From Eriocheir sinensis (Eukaryota; Arthropoda; Malacostraca; Decapoda; Varunidae), in the NCBI RefSeq assembly GCF_024679095.1, contig NC_066515.1, positions 23,542,717 through 23,606,716 on the forward strand: 64,000 nucleotides of DNA. The letters are read 5' to 3'. Positions 33,559 through 46,158 of this stretch are shown piece by piece. The notes under the pieces were generated by a model. It made no database searches, was not told where the DNA came from, and saw only the letters and a program-made list of their open reading frames with translations. The translations under genes and the position numbers were made by a program. How positions within the stretch are numbered: the first letter of the stretch is position 1; each line of letters begins with the position of its first letter.

Positions 33559-36500
33559 CTACTCACCCATGCGAGCCCCCATGGAGCGACGCTGGACGGC
33601 GGGCGGCTGGTAGGGCTGCATGCCGCCCCGGATGGGTGCATGGTTGGCCTGAGGTGCATGTCCTGCTCGGATGGGCTTGGCTGTGGGAGGAGGAGAGATT
33701 AACTCAAATAAAACGAACTAAGAATTTTTTTTTTTTAAATAAATATCCTCTGTACACCAGGCTTGACAGTGATAGAGTAATGGAAATCACACTAGAAAAA
33801 ACTGACAGCGGAGGATGCAAGCGACCAGACAAAGTGACCCTAACATTTACAGTGAATGAACATTGCAGTCTGTCACCAGTTCAACCCACACCAACAGGAG
33901 ATCCACACACACCAAGATGGGGTTCGAAGTCTTGTGGGAAAATGAAGCAAGGAAAATCAGCAAGTCAGGAGGAAGACAAATCTACAGAGTACAGTTACAT
34001 ACCATGCCTGTACCCTTAACCCCTTCATTACTGCTGGACCAAAACAGCGCCCTGCGCCGTATCCGGGACTGCCGCACACGCCAAATTTCAAATGTCGCTA
34101 TTGAATATAACAAGTTTTCAGCCATAAACTCAACATAATTATCATGTATTATATATGAAAACATGCAGAATTAAATGGTGCACATAAAAAAATTAAATTA
34201 ATTGATAATTTTGAGATGTAAGTTTAAATATACAGAGATGAAATAACTCGTACACTGGCTAAAGCGAGCCATGATGCAGTATGCGCGTCCTCGGATATGG
34301 TACGGGGCACGCAAGGACGCAGTATATGCGCCCTCATGTTGAAGGGGTTAACTACATAATCAGTCAAGCAATAGGGGCAATTCTTTATATTCTCAAAAGA
34401 CAGTCACCAGATAAAATTCAGACACCACAGAAGGATTAAAAAAAGGGAGCCATTGCATACCAATTTGGGCCGTGGTTCCCCTGCGCTGGAGGTTCTTCTG
34501 CCGCACTGCCTCCTTGATTCGGTCCACCTCCTGCTGGTACCTCTTACGGTCCTTCATTGCCCCTTCTTTGGCTTCCTTCAGGGCAGTTTCCAGGGCCTGT
34601 GAAGCAATACACAATTATAGAATATCAAAAAAATTATATTGAAGAGAATATGAATCCTTATCATCAGCGACATTAAAATTATTGTTCTCTGTATTATCTG
34701 GTAACTCACCTTGACCCTCTCCATGGTGGCCCTGAGCCTCTTCTCCAGCTTCGGAAGTTCACACCTCAGATCTGCGTTGTCCCTCACTAGCTGCTTGTGT
34801 ACCTTGGTGAGCTGGTCAAGGTTGTTCTCCAAAAACTGAATCTTCTGCTTCTGTGCAAGTGATCCACCAGACTCATCACTCTCCTCTCCAGATGCAGACT
34901 GCCAATGGGGAAAAGTTTTGAGAGTTCTATAAGTAAAACAATATAGCTACAAGAAAATAAATACATTTTATAACTCGTGTATGAGATTCTAACACTTCTT
35001 CAGTTCTGTTCCCTCATTCCTTCTAGAACATGACCTTGCCAGAAGTTATTAGGTCTTCTTATTCATACACACCTTCCATGCAGAATCAATCATTCCCACC
35101 CAGTCTCTCCCTAATGCATGTCTCCAACCTATAAATCTGCCTAAAAAGTGGTGTTTTGAACATCCAATACCTTTCCCCTGCAGCCTCCCTGTTGACTCTT
35201 GTCATTTGGCTCCTCCACGCCCAGGATTCCCATTTTCTACAACAAATACAAACTATGGGTGCTATGGATTATTACAACAAGAGCACTAGGAGATTAAAGT
35301 CCCATGCAATAAAGAATACACCACAGGTTCACAGTATTCTAGGCCCTAAAGAAGCAACCAATATCTCGGCAATAAAAACACAATAAAGAAATTATTCACT
35401 AGCTAATTCTATCTATACAGCAAGAATAGCAATTTCATCTTAAACAACCTCTCAGTCCGCTCACCTTCTTCACTCTGGTCTGCAGGTCCTGCACGAAAAG
35501 TTTGCGCAAGTTATGCAGGGTTTGCAGCTCCTTGGCCACCGTCTCCTCCAGACCCTTGAGGTCTTGGCGGGCCTGTTCCTTGCGCTCATGGACTGTTGTT
35601 AGTTCACTCAGCTTAGAAGTCTGAGGAGGAGGAAGAGCATGGGTTGGTGTGAGCCATCAGTGTCTTCTGCATTATTACTAATCAGCCATTACATGAACAT
35701 TTGTACATAGCAAAATCATCTGCCAAAAATACCTAAAAACTACATATTCACTGAAATGTAAATATCAAATGAAGAGTTCTGACAAAGTAAATACCTTCTT
35801 CATATTAAGGGCATGGTAAAATTGATAATGTAGAACATCAAATAATGTGAATCAGGGATGTTCCCCTATCACTGCTTGATGAACAGGCAAATAAAATATC
35901 AATGAATTGAGTTTTGACTAACTCTCATGGCACAAGAGTAATCTGCCACTGGTGCCTAACAGCCACGCACCTTCTCAGCCACCTCAGCCTTGAGCTTCTC
36001 ATGGTCACATTTCAGCTGCTCCTCAGTCACAGCTCTCTTCTGGTTCTCATCTGTGAGCTCTTCAATCTGTTGCTGCTTGGCTGTGATCTCATCCCTCAAA
36101 GCTGCCAGCTGTAGAGGATAAAGTAAGGAATTATACTCTGCATGAATTTTATGACCTCTGTAGCATTCCGTAATTACTTGCTTCAATGGTAACTTACACT
36201 GGCATTATCAAAGTGCTTGGTAACCCTTATTAATGCAATTTTTTAAAATATCTTTAACTCCAACATGAATGTATAGAGTAATTATTTTATTTCAAGATAT
36301 TCAACTTCAGAATTTTCACATAATAAAAATTACAAGAGTACAAAAACAATTGTAGAACATAAACTTAGGATCAGTGAAGGCTTATACAGCAAGCAAATTA
36401 CTGTAACGACAGGAAAAGTATAGTGGGCTGCCTCTGGTCCCCACCTGTTTTTGGTGCAGCTCCCTGTGTTCCTCGATCTGCTTCTCAAGGGCGTCCTTAA

Positions 36501-39500
36501 CATGACCATCCTGCTCTGACACCCTTGACACAGCCTTGAAGCGTGCCACCTCCTCATTTAGGCTGTCCACCTGCAACAATATATCACCTTGACAAAAGAT
36601 CTACATAATGCTTTCTGCAGATACATAAACAAAAACCTGTTTGAGTCCTTAAAAGTTAAAAGATGGCTTCAGTTTTAAAAATGACACTATCAAAGATTAA
36701 CATACCACAAAGAGCATATCTAAAATTGCCAAGAATTATTTTTTTGGCATACATTTATATATAATGATGAGTTGCCTATCAACACTGTCAATTAGAACAG
36801 TACACATTATGATCAGGTGCCACAGATCCTAGAATGCCCCAAGTCCCAACTCCCCCCTCACCTGCTCCTCCAGGGCCCTCTTCTTGGCATCACCCTCCTT
36901 CATGGACTGAGTGAGGGTCTTCATCTTGGCCTCGTGCTGGGTCAGGAGCAGCTTCGCCTCGTTCAGCTCCTTCTCCCGCTCATCAATGTGGGTATTGAGG
37001 TCTGTTTGTTTGGTTTCCAACGTGGTGCATCGCTGAACAAGGTTCTTCACCTCTGAGCGCATCTTTGAGATGTACAGTCGGGCAACTGTGAACTCTTCCT
37101 CCACCTTACCCTCCACATCACCAAGGTTCTGTCAAGGCAATTAGTTTATCAGGCACAGATTAGGTAGTCACATCACCAAGGTTCTGTCAAGGCAATTAGT
37201 TTATCAGGCACAGATTAGGTAGCCAAACTATAGGAAAAAGATAAAGCCATTCTCCATATGTTCCATTTAAGTGATATTTATACTCAATTGTTTCTATTAA
37301 ACGACACTTTACAAACTCATCTCATTCTCTTCATGGTAACTGCTACAAAAACACACACAGTCTTACCTTCATGGCATCGTTGGAGGTGCCAATGATGGTG
37401 CCCACTTCATTGAGATCCTTCAGGAGGGACACCAACATTTCATTGATCCGCTTCTTCTGGTGAGTCTGAGACTCCTTAACCGTCTGAAGTTCTGATGTGG
37501 CAGAACTTAGTGAGGCCTGTCAAGTAATACTGTACTTAACTCTCATCCTCAATGGAGATATTCAAATAGTCAGGAAATAGATTAGTTAGCATCCAAACTA
37601 AAATCATATTAAAAATGGATTCTGCACAAAATTAGCTTCAGTAATTCAAACAGACAGGGATGCTGTGGTCATAAAAATCATATGAAGTGAAAACAAGTAA
37701 AACAAACCAGATAATCCCCCCCCCCTCCCTACACACATACAGACAGGAAGGAGGAAAGAGATAAATGAGCGGAGAGAAGGAGAAAGACCGAAGAAAGGAA
37801 AGGGAAGGAGTACCTGTTTCTGGCTAAGCTCCTCCGCCATGGTCTCGTTCTCCTTGCCCTTGCGCTCCACCTCCTCCGTCTTCTGGTCATAGTTCACCGC
37901 CAGCTCCTCCAGTGCCTGCAACACCTCCTTCACCTCCTCCTTGGCCTTCTCATTCTCATTGGTGAGCCGAGTCATTTCTGACTGAAGCATCTCATAATCG
38001 CGGCGAGTGGAGGAAATCAGCTGTAAAAGATATTTGTGGTTAAGGCATAGAAGTGCATGTAGGCTTATCTGACCTGTTCAATTCTATCCTGTTTTTCATC
38101 TATTCAGAATGAGTTAATCCATAAGTGGTTTGAATACTGATAGGGTTAACTCAACTTATCCAGGTATGGCATATATTCAGAATAATCAATTTACATAAAA
38201 AAAATAGAATCTAATCATGTCATACTTAGGCCTGATGTAAAGGTATAGTTTCTTTGTATCAATGGATATTCACAACTTCCATTTACAGGCACATACATAA
38301 ATTATGTGTACTACAACTAAGAAAGAAAACAAAATATGCACAAACACACACACACACAAATGTGACCATGTATGCATACATTCACAAGCACATGTACAAG
38401 AATACATACACACACACACACAAAGATGTACGTATGTTGACACAAGCATACCTCTTCCTGCTCCAGCATCTGCTCCTTCAGCTTCTCCACCAGCTGGGAT
38501 TGGTGGTTGATCTCATCATCCTTCTCGTCCAGACTCTGGTAGAGACGCTCACGTTCCCTTGCCCACTCAGCTGCATCCCCATCCACTGGGAGGGGAGCTG
38601 CCAGCACTTGGACTGACACAACAATTGTAAAACTTGAGGAAAGGAGTCTATGATATAAAAGGGATGGGGGCATACAGCACCTGGCCACCTATGCTCAATG
38701 TATCAAATCAGAAAAAGGATAGTGAACAGAAAAGTACAAATGTTGCTTTCATAACAGGATTGCATAGGAAGAGATGTTGTGATGGATTAAAAAGCAGCAG
38801 TGGTGTAAATATGTCTCCCATGAAATTATGATCAAACACATGATGAATGAGAAAAACTGAATGGAAAATAGAAAGTATTTCTCTATGAATACAAATAATA
38901 ATAAATGAGTTCTTCACAGAACACGAGACTTACTAAGCTGCTGTGAGGTGGTTGAGGCCTCCATGTCAACAGCCACCTGCTCATCCGTGCTCACAGACTC
39001 TCCAGCTCGCCACCGCCCCAGCTCCCTGTCCATCTTTTCCAGCTGGGCCTTCAGCTTTGTCACCTGTGCAACGATGACAAATAGAGACATACATACATGC
39101 ATACATCAGACAAGAGCACACATCTATTTAAATCCACAGTAATCATAATGCAAAACATTTAACCATATCTATAAAAAAGTGGCCAAAAGTGCTTCCCAGG
39201 CTTACATATTATTGAACCTGCACAGAACAAGCAGCTCCTACTCACCTTCTCCTTTTCCCTTTCATAGCGCCTCTTCCACTCCTCAGCCGTAAGCTCCTCA
39301 TTAACAGTCACAACATTCTTCACAGTCTTGGCTCTGTAAAGAAAATCAAAATTCAGCATAGCACATTCTCCAAGATCTAAGCTACTGTAGGGAGATAAGA
39401 ATTTTATTTTTATACTGAAGTGATAAGTTTGTAACAATTTCTGACATTCTACAAACTACTCACCACTTGACTGCTCTGTTGAGAGAATTTGATATTACCG

Positions 39501-42500
39501 AGATACTGAGCTCTTTGACTCACTGTTCACTTTCAAGCTGTAGGTTACATTACCATTCCCAAATCTTTAATTACTGCCTTCTTGAAAAATTTGTCCTTTC
39601 ATGCTAAACGGCCTTTCCAATTTCAAATATGACATTTTTCAAGAGATTTTACCTGAGAAGTTCAAATTAGGATCTCACAATAAAAATTTCAGTTATTTTG
39701 AACTTACCTCTTGCCAAAGTCAAGAGTAGATTTAGTCTCGGGTTCGTTGAAGGATGCGGGGGAGCAGCATATGACTATAGTAGTTCGTGCGTTGCCTCCA
39801 AGGGACTCCTGAAGGATACGTGTTAGTTTGGAGTCTCGGTAGGGGACGTGGGTTTTGGTGTTGTCGGCAAGGGCGGAGATGACATTACCCAGGGCAGAGA
39901 GGGACTTGTTGATGTTCTTGGCCTCATCCAGGACAGCTCCCTCAGCACCAGTTTTACTCACCTATTGCAGAAAATGTCACATTAACCAAGTGAATAAATA
40001 ATGAAAAATCAACAATCAAAGTCTTCCAGTGTCTACCATCAAAGCTATCTTGGAACACAGTGCAACAAATATCCAATACAAAGGAGAGTAATATGTAAAT
40101 TATATGAATGTATCTACTGAACAAAACTGATAAAGACAATTAAATTATACATGTACAGTAATCCCTCCTATATCTGACATAATAGAGCCATCAGACCATC
40201 CAGATATGGACAAAATCCCAATACAGAACTATTCAGACAGGCTTTGCTGACAAAATATGTACCGTGAGTAGCACCCCTTCTTCAATTATGTCAGTGTTCC
40301 TTGGTCTCAAAATTCCAGTATTTAAACATTAACAAACACATAGGAATATCAAATTTAATGCTAGACACTAGGGAAACACTGCATAAACCACAAAATGAAG
40401 AGACTCACCTTTTCACTACCAGCCAAGTCAACAAGATAAAGTTTACCCAATAGTTTCTTTTGCGACTCTATATTCTCTTGCTTAACTTGAATTAAAAAGA
40501 CACTGTGACTTCTAGAGCTGTGTTCATTCATGTCTGAAAAGAGAGGAAAATTTATGTTAAATCCATTTGCTTATAAATCTTACACATCATTTAGTACAGC
40601 TGAATTAACACTTTATATGAAGAGGAAAATGTGCTCTTCAGTCAACGTTGCCAGATTATTGTGTTCAGCCCTTTATGTTTACCAACTTCCGACCCAAAAA
40701 CTGTCTCCTGGGCCCCAATAACGAGATTCCTCTATATTTATCATCAAAATAGCTAATTCCTGATGTTTGTTGGCAATAGTTAGGCGTCAAAAAACGGTAA
40801 ATACTATGATCCGAGTATGATGATCTGGCAACGGTGGCTCTTCTCTTCTTCCAAAACAACAAGACTCACTTGTGACGGCAACATGACGGTTGCTCTTGCC
40901 CATCTCAATGACCTCAAGCACTTCTTCAGGAGAGGACACAAATCTCTCGGTGGCACCCTTAACGAACGGCACTCGATTCTTGTCTTCGTGTACAGCCAGA
41001 TTTACCTTAGACACTGTGAACAAATAAAACAAAAGAATTAAAAATGTGTTGGATGATTAATAATAAATAGTATGCTTCACAACAAGTATTAAAGGTACAT
41101 ATAATATTAAGCAAAGGTCTATTTTTAATCCCATTGCAGTGACTCACCATCCAACAGATCTCTGATTTTGTCCATGTAGATCTCAAAGTAGGAGACCTTG
41201 ATATGGAACTCCAGGTTTTCCTCCATGTTGTAAATGTGGTTGAAGATATCTTGGATGATGCGCGGGATGATGCCCTGAAGGTTGGGGTCGCCAATGACAC
41301 CCTCCATAGTGTGGGTCTTCCCTGAGGAGGTCTGACCATATGCAAAAATGGTTCCATTGTAGCCATTGAGCACATCTGTGAGGGGGAATGAAATTTATGA
41401 ATGAGATTTTACAGGAAACATTTGGATCTCGGCAAATATAGATAAATGACTTTACTTGATTTAATGATCAGTTTGCATTTCAAGAAAATCATATATTTAT
41501 TTTTCTCAAGCAAAAACGGCCAGGTGTACTTATGAATGTGTAATGAAAATAATGTAGCTTAAGTGGAGATGCATTTCATTGGCCATTTGAAGTACATGGC
41601 TAATTTCTGATTACAAAACTGATTTACAGTGCATACTCAATCACAGTTTCTAGCACAGGAGCATTTTAGCATTGCCAACAAATCTGATGAACAGTAGCTC
41701 CCAAGAAATGGAAGTTTCCAATAGGAAAAATTAATCCTAAAAGATATTCTGTATTTGTAGTAATAAAAGAAACATAATTATATCAATTCATTACAACCAC
41801 TAAAAGCATTCAAACACTTGCATAAATGTTGTGACCCCTAGTATGGGCCACCCATGGATTGTATACATAAAAAAATAAATAAATAAAATAAAATATAGTA
41901 TAAAAAATAATAGCAAGCATGTTTCAAAGCCTTAAAACTAGGTATGTGAGAAACCATAATCCTGCACAAAGTTGCTGGACTATCCAGTGCACACATATAC
42001 ACTGAGTAAAAGATTAACTGAGTGAGCTTTTGTGTTCCCCTGGATTCAAGCCTGTTGTGTTATGCAAAATAATACTCCACTTGACCTCACCTTTGACAAT
42101 ATCTTTGGCCGCTGTATTATAAACTTTCTCCTGCGTAACATTTGGTTTCAGGATGTTGTCAAAATGATACACTTTCCCCTGTTGATAAAAAAATTATGTT
42201 AACATTATAACAAATTATTCATATCACATTAATAAACTAACTCCATCTAATTTTGTCATAATATGCATTCTCCTTTTTCGCAAATAAAAGTTATAACATT
42301 TAAATATCATTTTGGATCTGTTCAATTTGAGAGATGCTTACAATATACAGAAATAACAGAATACATAAAATAAAACAGCTAAGTCCCTGTTTAAGAAAAC
42401 CAGAGTTGATATATTCCAGAAAAAAAAAGACAAAAGCAAAGACAAAAGTTTACAAAAGTCAGTATAAAGCATACAAATATATCCAATTTGAAACCTTGCA

Positions 42501-44323
42501 GTTCTTCATTTCCCTTTCCATACTGTATATAAAAGTGTGCGGGACATCCCCTACATGTTACATGGCCATGCTATCTCCCCACAGGAAATGCCACAGTCAA
42601 TTTTTTTTTTCTGATGAGTCTGTCACATATCTAGGTATATTTCCCCTCTGTAACACCACAAAACTTGTCAGCAACATCCTGTACCTGATAATATGTGTAA
42701 CTAAGAGGAAATGGTGGTGTGAAGAAACTTCATATTCCTAGATAAAATAGATAACAAGATTTGGTCATCACAAAAAATATAAAGTTTACTTTTGATACAG
42801 ATCATATGAGTGGACTAAGCAGCCTACCACACAAAAGACCCACAACAGGCCTGTAAACATGGCTGCCAGGCTGGTGGGTGGTGCTGGAGGCTGACAAAAA
42901 CTATACCTATTGTTGAGTTCTTATCACCTACAAGGATGACAACAAAGAACTCTAACTTTCTGTGAATATTTGAGTAGGAACACTTCTTTCATGCTCTTTG
43001 AAGATATATAACTGATTTTTTAGTGCTGAGTCAATTAGGGAAACTATGATTATGAAGATGAAATGCCTCAGTGTTGACCTCACCTGGTATTCTCACCTGT
43101 ATACATAAACCTAAATGACTCTCTCCCTAAACCTTAAAATTTTGGAGATGAAGCCAACATACACACAAAGACTCAGCTCAATGGAAAGTAACACAGCCTA
43201 CTCCAAACTTTCCTTGCGTGTGACCCAGAATAATGGTGTTTGAACAGGCTACCTTCTCAGCACATCCCTCGACCTTGAGACAACACCAGAACACCTATAT
43301 GCCTATTGATTTACATAGAAATTCAGATCACACAGACAACATGGTCCAGACTAGGTGATCTGTCCTTAAACCTAAGTACATAATTCTACATTAATCAGAT
43401 AGCTTTAAAACTTTGCATTTCTACTTTAGTTAATATTAAGTTCAAGGAATCGTCGGTCGAGCTTGTTTTTAAAGGGATGCAGGAACCCCAACCCTCCCCT
43501 ACAGGACACAGGAGCCCTCAAATAGTAATGAATACCCTTGAATCAAACTTTCCTTGTATGTGACCCTGAATGTTGACCTTCTGGGAATATGCTTTCCTAA
43601 CTGTCTGCTTACCCGAGAAACTCCAGGAAACCCACTACTGCAACCCCCACCCCCAACATAGAGGTCACAGCAGCCCCTCCTTTCCCTGGTGACCCTGGCA
43701 GATAGCACACAAAAGACAAAGTATAGGAAGCTTTAAGGAAAAATTAGATGGATGTAGATATGGAAATAGGACCATAGGATTAACTCAGGCCATGTATACT
43801 ACCCACACACACTCCACCACCACATACCCACTCCACCACCACTACATAGTACACACCCACTCCACCACCACTTGCCTACATACCTATTCCACCACAATAT
43901 ATCCACTCCACCACCACCACCACATACCCACTCCACTACTACCACCACCACATACTCACTCCACCACCAGCACATACCCATCACCACCACCACATACCCA
44001 CTCCACCACCACCCACACCACAACATACCCACTCCACCACCCACACCACCACATACCCACTCCACCACCACTACATATCCACTCCACCCACTCCACCACC
44101 ACCACATATCCACTCCACCCACTCCACCACCACCACATATCCACTCCACCACTACCTTCAGGAGGCTACTCACCCCAATGCTGACTAGCTGGTCATCTTT
44201 GCTTTGTGGGAATGTAACGATGAACTTTGACCCCGCCCGTTCCTCGGAGTCATTGAGGGGCCGGAACCTGGCCACCACCTTAATACTATCCTCATTGCCC
44301 TTCTCTGGCGCCTCCCCGGACAT
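33559..44323 (-). CDS. Khc: Kinesin-1 heavy chain (18 coding exons)
   Basis: Exons in coding order: 44323-44174, 42178-42091, 41375-41148, 41013-40870, 40533-40409, 39961-39708, 39333-39246, 39063-38934, 38612-38452, 38020-37814, 37516-37367, 37128-36862, 36570-36445, 36108-35971, 35620-35465, 34898-34710, 34596-34461 and 33680-33559. All join in frame to 952 residues, close to 960-975 in other animals. The motor domain has the P-loop GQTSSGKT (93-100), switch I NEHSSRSH (206-213) and switch II DLAGSE (239-244). The neck starts near AKTVKN (331). A long coiled coil follows, with a light-chain-binding segment around LRKLFVQDL. The tail carries the autoinhibitory IAK motif (912-914). It moves cargo toward microtubule plus ends. 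An upstream in-frame ATG at 44353 would add ten residues; 44323 gives the usual N-terminus. Single-exon joins are by homology and phase, not transcripts. Confidence 0.93.
34020..34347. mobile_element. piggyBac-like MITE in the last kinesin intron
   Basis: Ends CCCCTTCATTACTG and CATGTTGAAGGGG are inverted and flanked by TTAA at 34016-34019 and 34348-34351. The element is about 328 bp and non-coding. It lies between the last two coding exons. Confidence 0.8.
37114..37222. repeat. 55-bp tandem duplication across a kinesin exon/intron boundary
   Basis: CACATCACCAAGGTTCTGTC through CAGATTAGGTAG at 37114-37168 is repeated, essentially identical, at 37169-37222. The unit includes the first 15 coding bases of exon 12 and at least 40 bases of the preceding intron, with its AG acceptor. 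Confidence 0.95.
40641..40836. mobile_element. MITE of the GTTGCCAGATT family (kinesin intron 4)
   Basis: The left end is GTCAACGTTGCCAGATTATTG and the right end is ATGATCTGGCAACGGTG. Near-identical octamers GCTCTTCA (40633-40640) and GCTCTTCT (40837-40844) flank it. The internal segment AACTTCCGACCC matches the family motif. Confidence 0.85.
43308..43475 (-). mobile_element. LINE 3' fragment (kinesin intron 1)
   Basis: ACATGGTCCAGACTAGGTGA, CTGTCCTTAAACCTAAGT and GGTCGAGCTTGTTTTTAAA match the 3' part of the LINE at 61537-62068. Only the terminal part is present and no reading frame survives. Confidence 0.75.
43798..44153. repeat. CCACTCCACCACCACCACATA minisatellite in kinesin intron 1
   Basis: Units combining CACCACCAC and ATACCCACTC repeat with a period of about 24-36 bp. 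The array ends about 20 bp from the exon 1 donor. On the transcribed strand it is GTGG-rich. The open frames through it are artefacts. Confidence 0.9.
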
Positions 44324-44720
44324 CGTGGCGGCTCTGGGACGACTCTGCAGCACTTAATTATGAAGGCGATTAGGTGAGGCCCGTCATTATAGAGTGCAGT
44401 CAGCTGTGTGGGGTGGAGCCCGTCACCTCTTATGGGTTCCCACGGGCGGGCTTCAGGGCTTCAGGGGCTAGTATGGCGGGGTTTTAGGGGTACCTCGGGG
44501 CTTCGGGGAAATATATCACGGGCCAGAGGGTAAAAGAATCACTGGGCAGACGCTGAGAGGCCGAGAAAGTGGACGCCCGAGTAAGGTGTTGGGCCCTCAC
44601 GCCGCCATTTCCTTTCGCGGTGCAGCACGGGAGGAGTGAGTCACGGGCCGCGGGTTTTAACTTACTTTTAACTCCCCCAGCCACGGAATTCCTTTTTATA
44701 ACTATTAGTCACGCTGCCCC
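44324..44720 (-). promoter_or_regulatory. Kinesin heavy chain promoter and 5' UTR region
   Basis: A moderately GC-rich, CpG-containing stretch lies directly upstream of the kinesin start codon. No clear TATA box at a suitable position was found, and the transcription start is not resolved. Confidence 0.45.
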
Positions 44721-44764
44721 CCTTGTTATGCTGCACGGGGAGCGGCCAGGACCATACCCTCCAC

Positions 44765-45020
44765 GCGCCAGGATGAATAATGAAGCCTTTCAGTCTATTG
44801 GTGCTAATGGTTACGTAATCCTTTAAATTGTTTCCCCAGTTGACTAATGTATAACAATAAACTTATCAATCAATCAATGTATATAATGCCATGGTTGTCT
44901 TTCTTATAACCCTTATGAAGCCATTGAATATATTGGTGCTAATGGTTACGTAATGCATTAATTTGTTTCCTGGTGTGGGTGTGGGCAAGTATAGTTGACT
45001 AATCTGTATGCCACGGTTGT
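44765..45020. repeat. Tandem repeat of the ATTGGTGCTAATGGTTACGTAA family, left part
   Basis: GAAGCCTTTCAGTCTATTGG and GAAGCCATTGAATATATTGG, each followed by TGCTAATGGTTACGTAAT, form a unit of about 130-150 bp. The same array resumes at 46159 on the other side of the inserted element. Confidence 0.8.
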
Positions 45021-45028
45021 CTTATAAC

Positions 45029-46158
45029 CATAGCTGGGCGTTATCGCGATAAGTTATCGCGATACTTTATCGCTGATAACAAAATCGGGTTATCGGCCAT
45101 CCGCTACTTATTTAAATAAATATCGGTATCTTCGTTACTTTTGTAACCAAACTAGCGATAATCGCTACTTTTTTCCGCCTCAGAAAAAAAACGTTGTCTC
45201 CCTACTGCGCATGCGTGGCCCGGTGTTGTATGAACAATCTTCGGGGTATTGAATATCTTCGGTGAAGAGATTTCATACTTAGATCATCAACATTAAAACA
45301 TTAGTTTTTTTTTCTTTTTTTTTTTTTACTCAAAAATCAATATATCAAAGATAAAAATCATTTAACTTTGCCCAAAAAATGATTATTCTCTGCCTCAAAA
45401 TTGATATTCCATATTCGTTTGTGAGCATGCCATGGTATTGAAGGCACCCGATGTTGTGTTATTTGGTGTCCATCGTCAAGCTGGCGCTTTTGTTTACAAA
45501 CACTGGTCTCGCGAATTGCGCATGCTCAGACCAGTAAGCGTAGCCCTGTACAGTCTCACAAAGCTTTTTAACACATTAATTAAGAGTTGCTGGAAAGCTG
45601 AAACAGACATGCAGTACCACCATCCTCGCCGTTTCTAGAACGACACTCTGTACATATAAATACAACTCGTACAGTGTCGTTCTAGAAACGGCGAGGATGG
45701 TGGTAGTGGTACTGTATGTCTGATTCAGCCTTCCAGCAACTCTTAATTACGGTTAAAAAGCTGGTCTGAGCATGCGCAGTTCACGAGAGACAAGTGTTTG
45801 TAAACAAAAGCGCCAGCATTTGACGGTGGGGAAGTCAAATAACACAACACCGGTTCAGGCGTTTCTAGTATTACCGTCCATATGTAGGACACGTGTCAAC
45901 GTGTGGTTTTCAGGTTTTGTAAGTTTTCTAAAATACAGATAATGAAAATTTGAATTCATCTATGTTTTTCTATCTGAAATATCAATATGGTATCGTTTTC
46001 GCCTATCGGACTTATCGCTAGCTAATATCGGAAGTGTGAATTCTATCTGGTATTGGTTATCGGTTATCGCCTATATTTGTGTCTCCAGTTAACGAATATC
46101 GGTTGTCACCGATAAGGTTTTTCATTATTAAGGTTTTCTGTTATCGTGCCCAGCTATG
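45029..46158. mobile_element. Non-autonomous hAT-like element, 1,130 bp
   Basis: Terminal inverted repeats CATAGCTGGGC and GCCCAGCTATG are flanked by a perfect 8-bp target duplication CTTATAAC (45021-45028 and 46159-46166). Subterminal TTATCG motifs are abundant at both ends. A large internal inverted repeat spans about 45430-45860, with arms of about 200 bp meeting near CATATAAATACAAC. No transposase frame exists. Confidence 0.88.

Noticed and set aside
38300..38450. Short plus-strand frames with His/Thr repeats within a kinesin intron
   Set aside because: They come from (CA)n runs in the intron next to kinesin exon 9.
43799..44353. Single 184-residue frame reading through kinesin exon 1 into the repeat
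   Set aside because: Only the first 50 codons are the kinesin exon; the Val/Gly/Trp-rich rest is intronic minisatellite after a clear GTGAGT donor.
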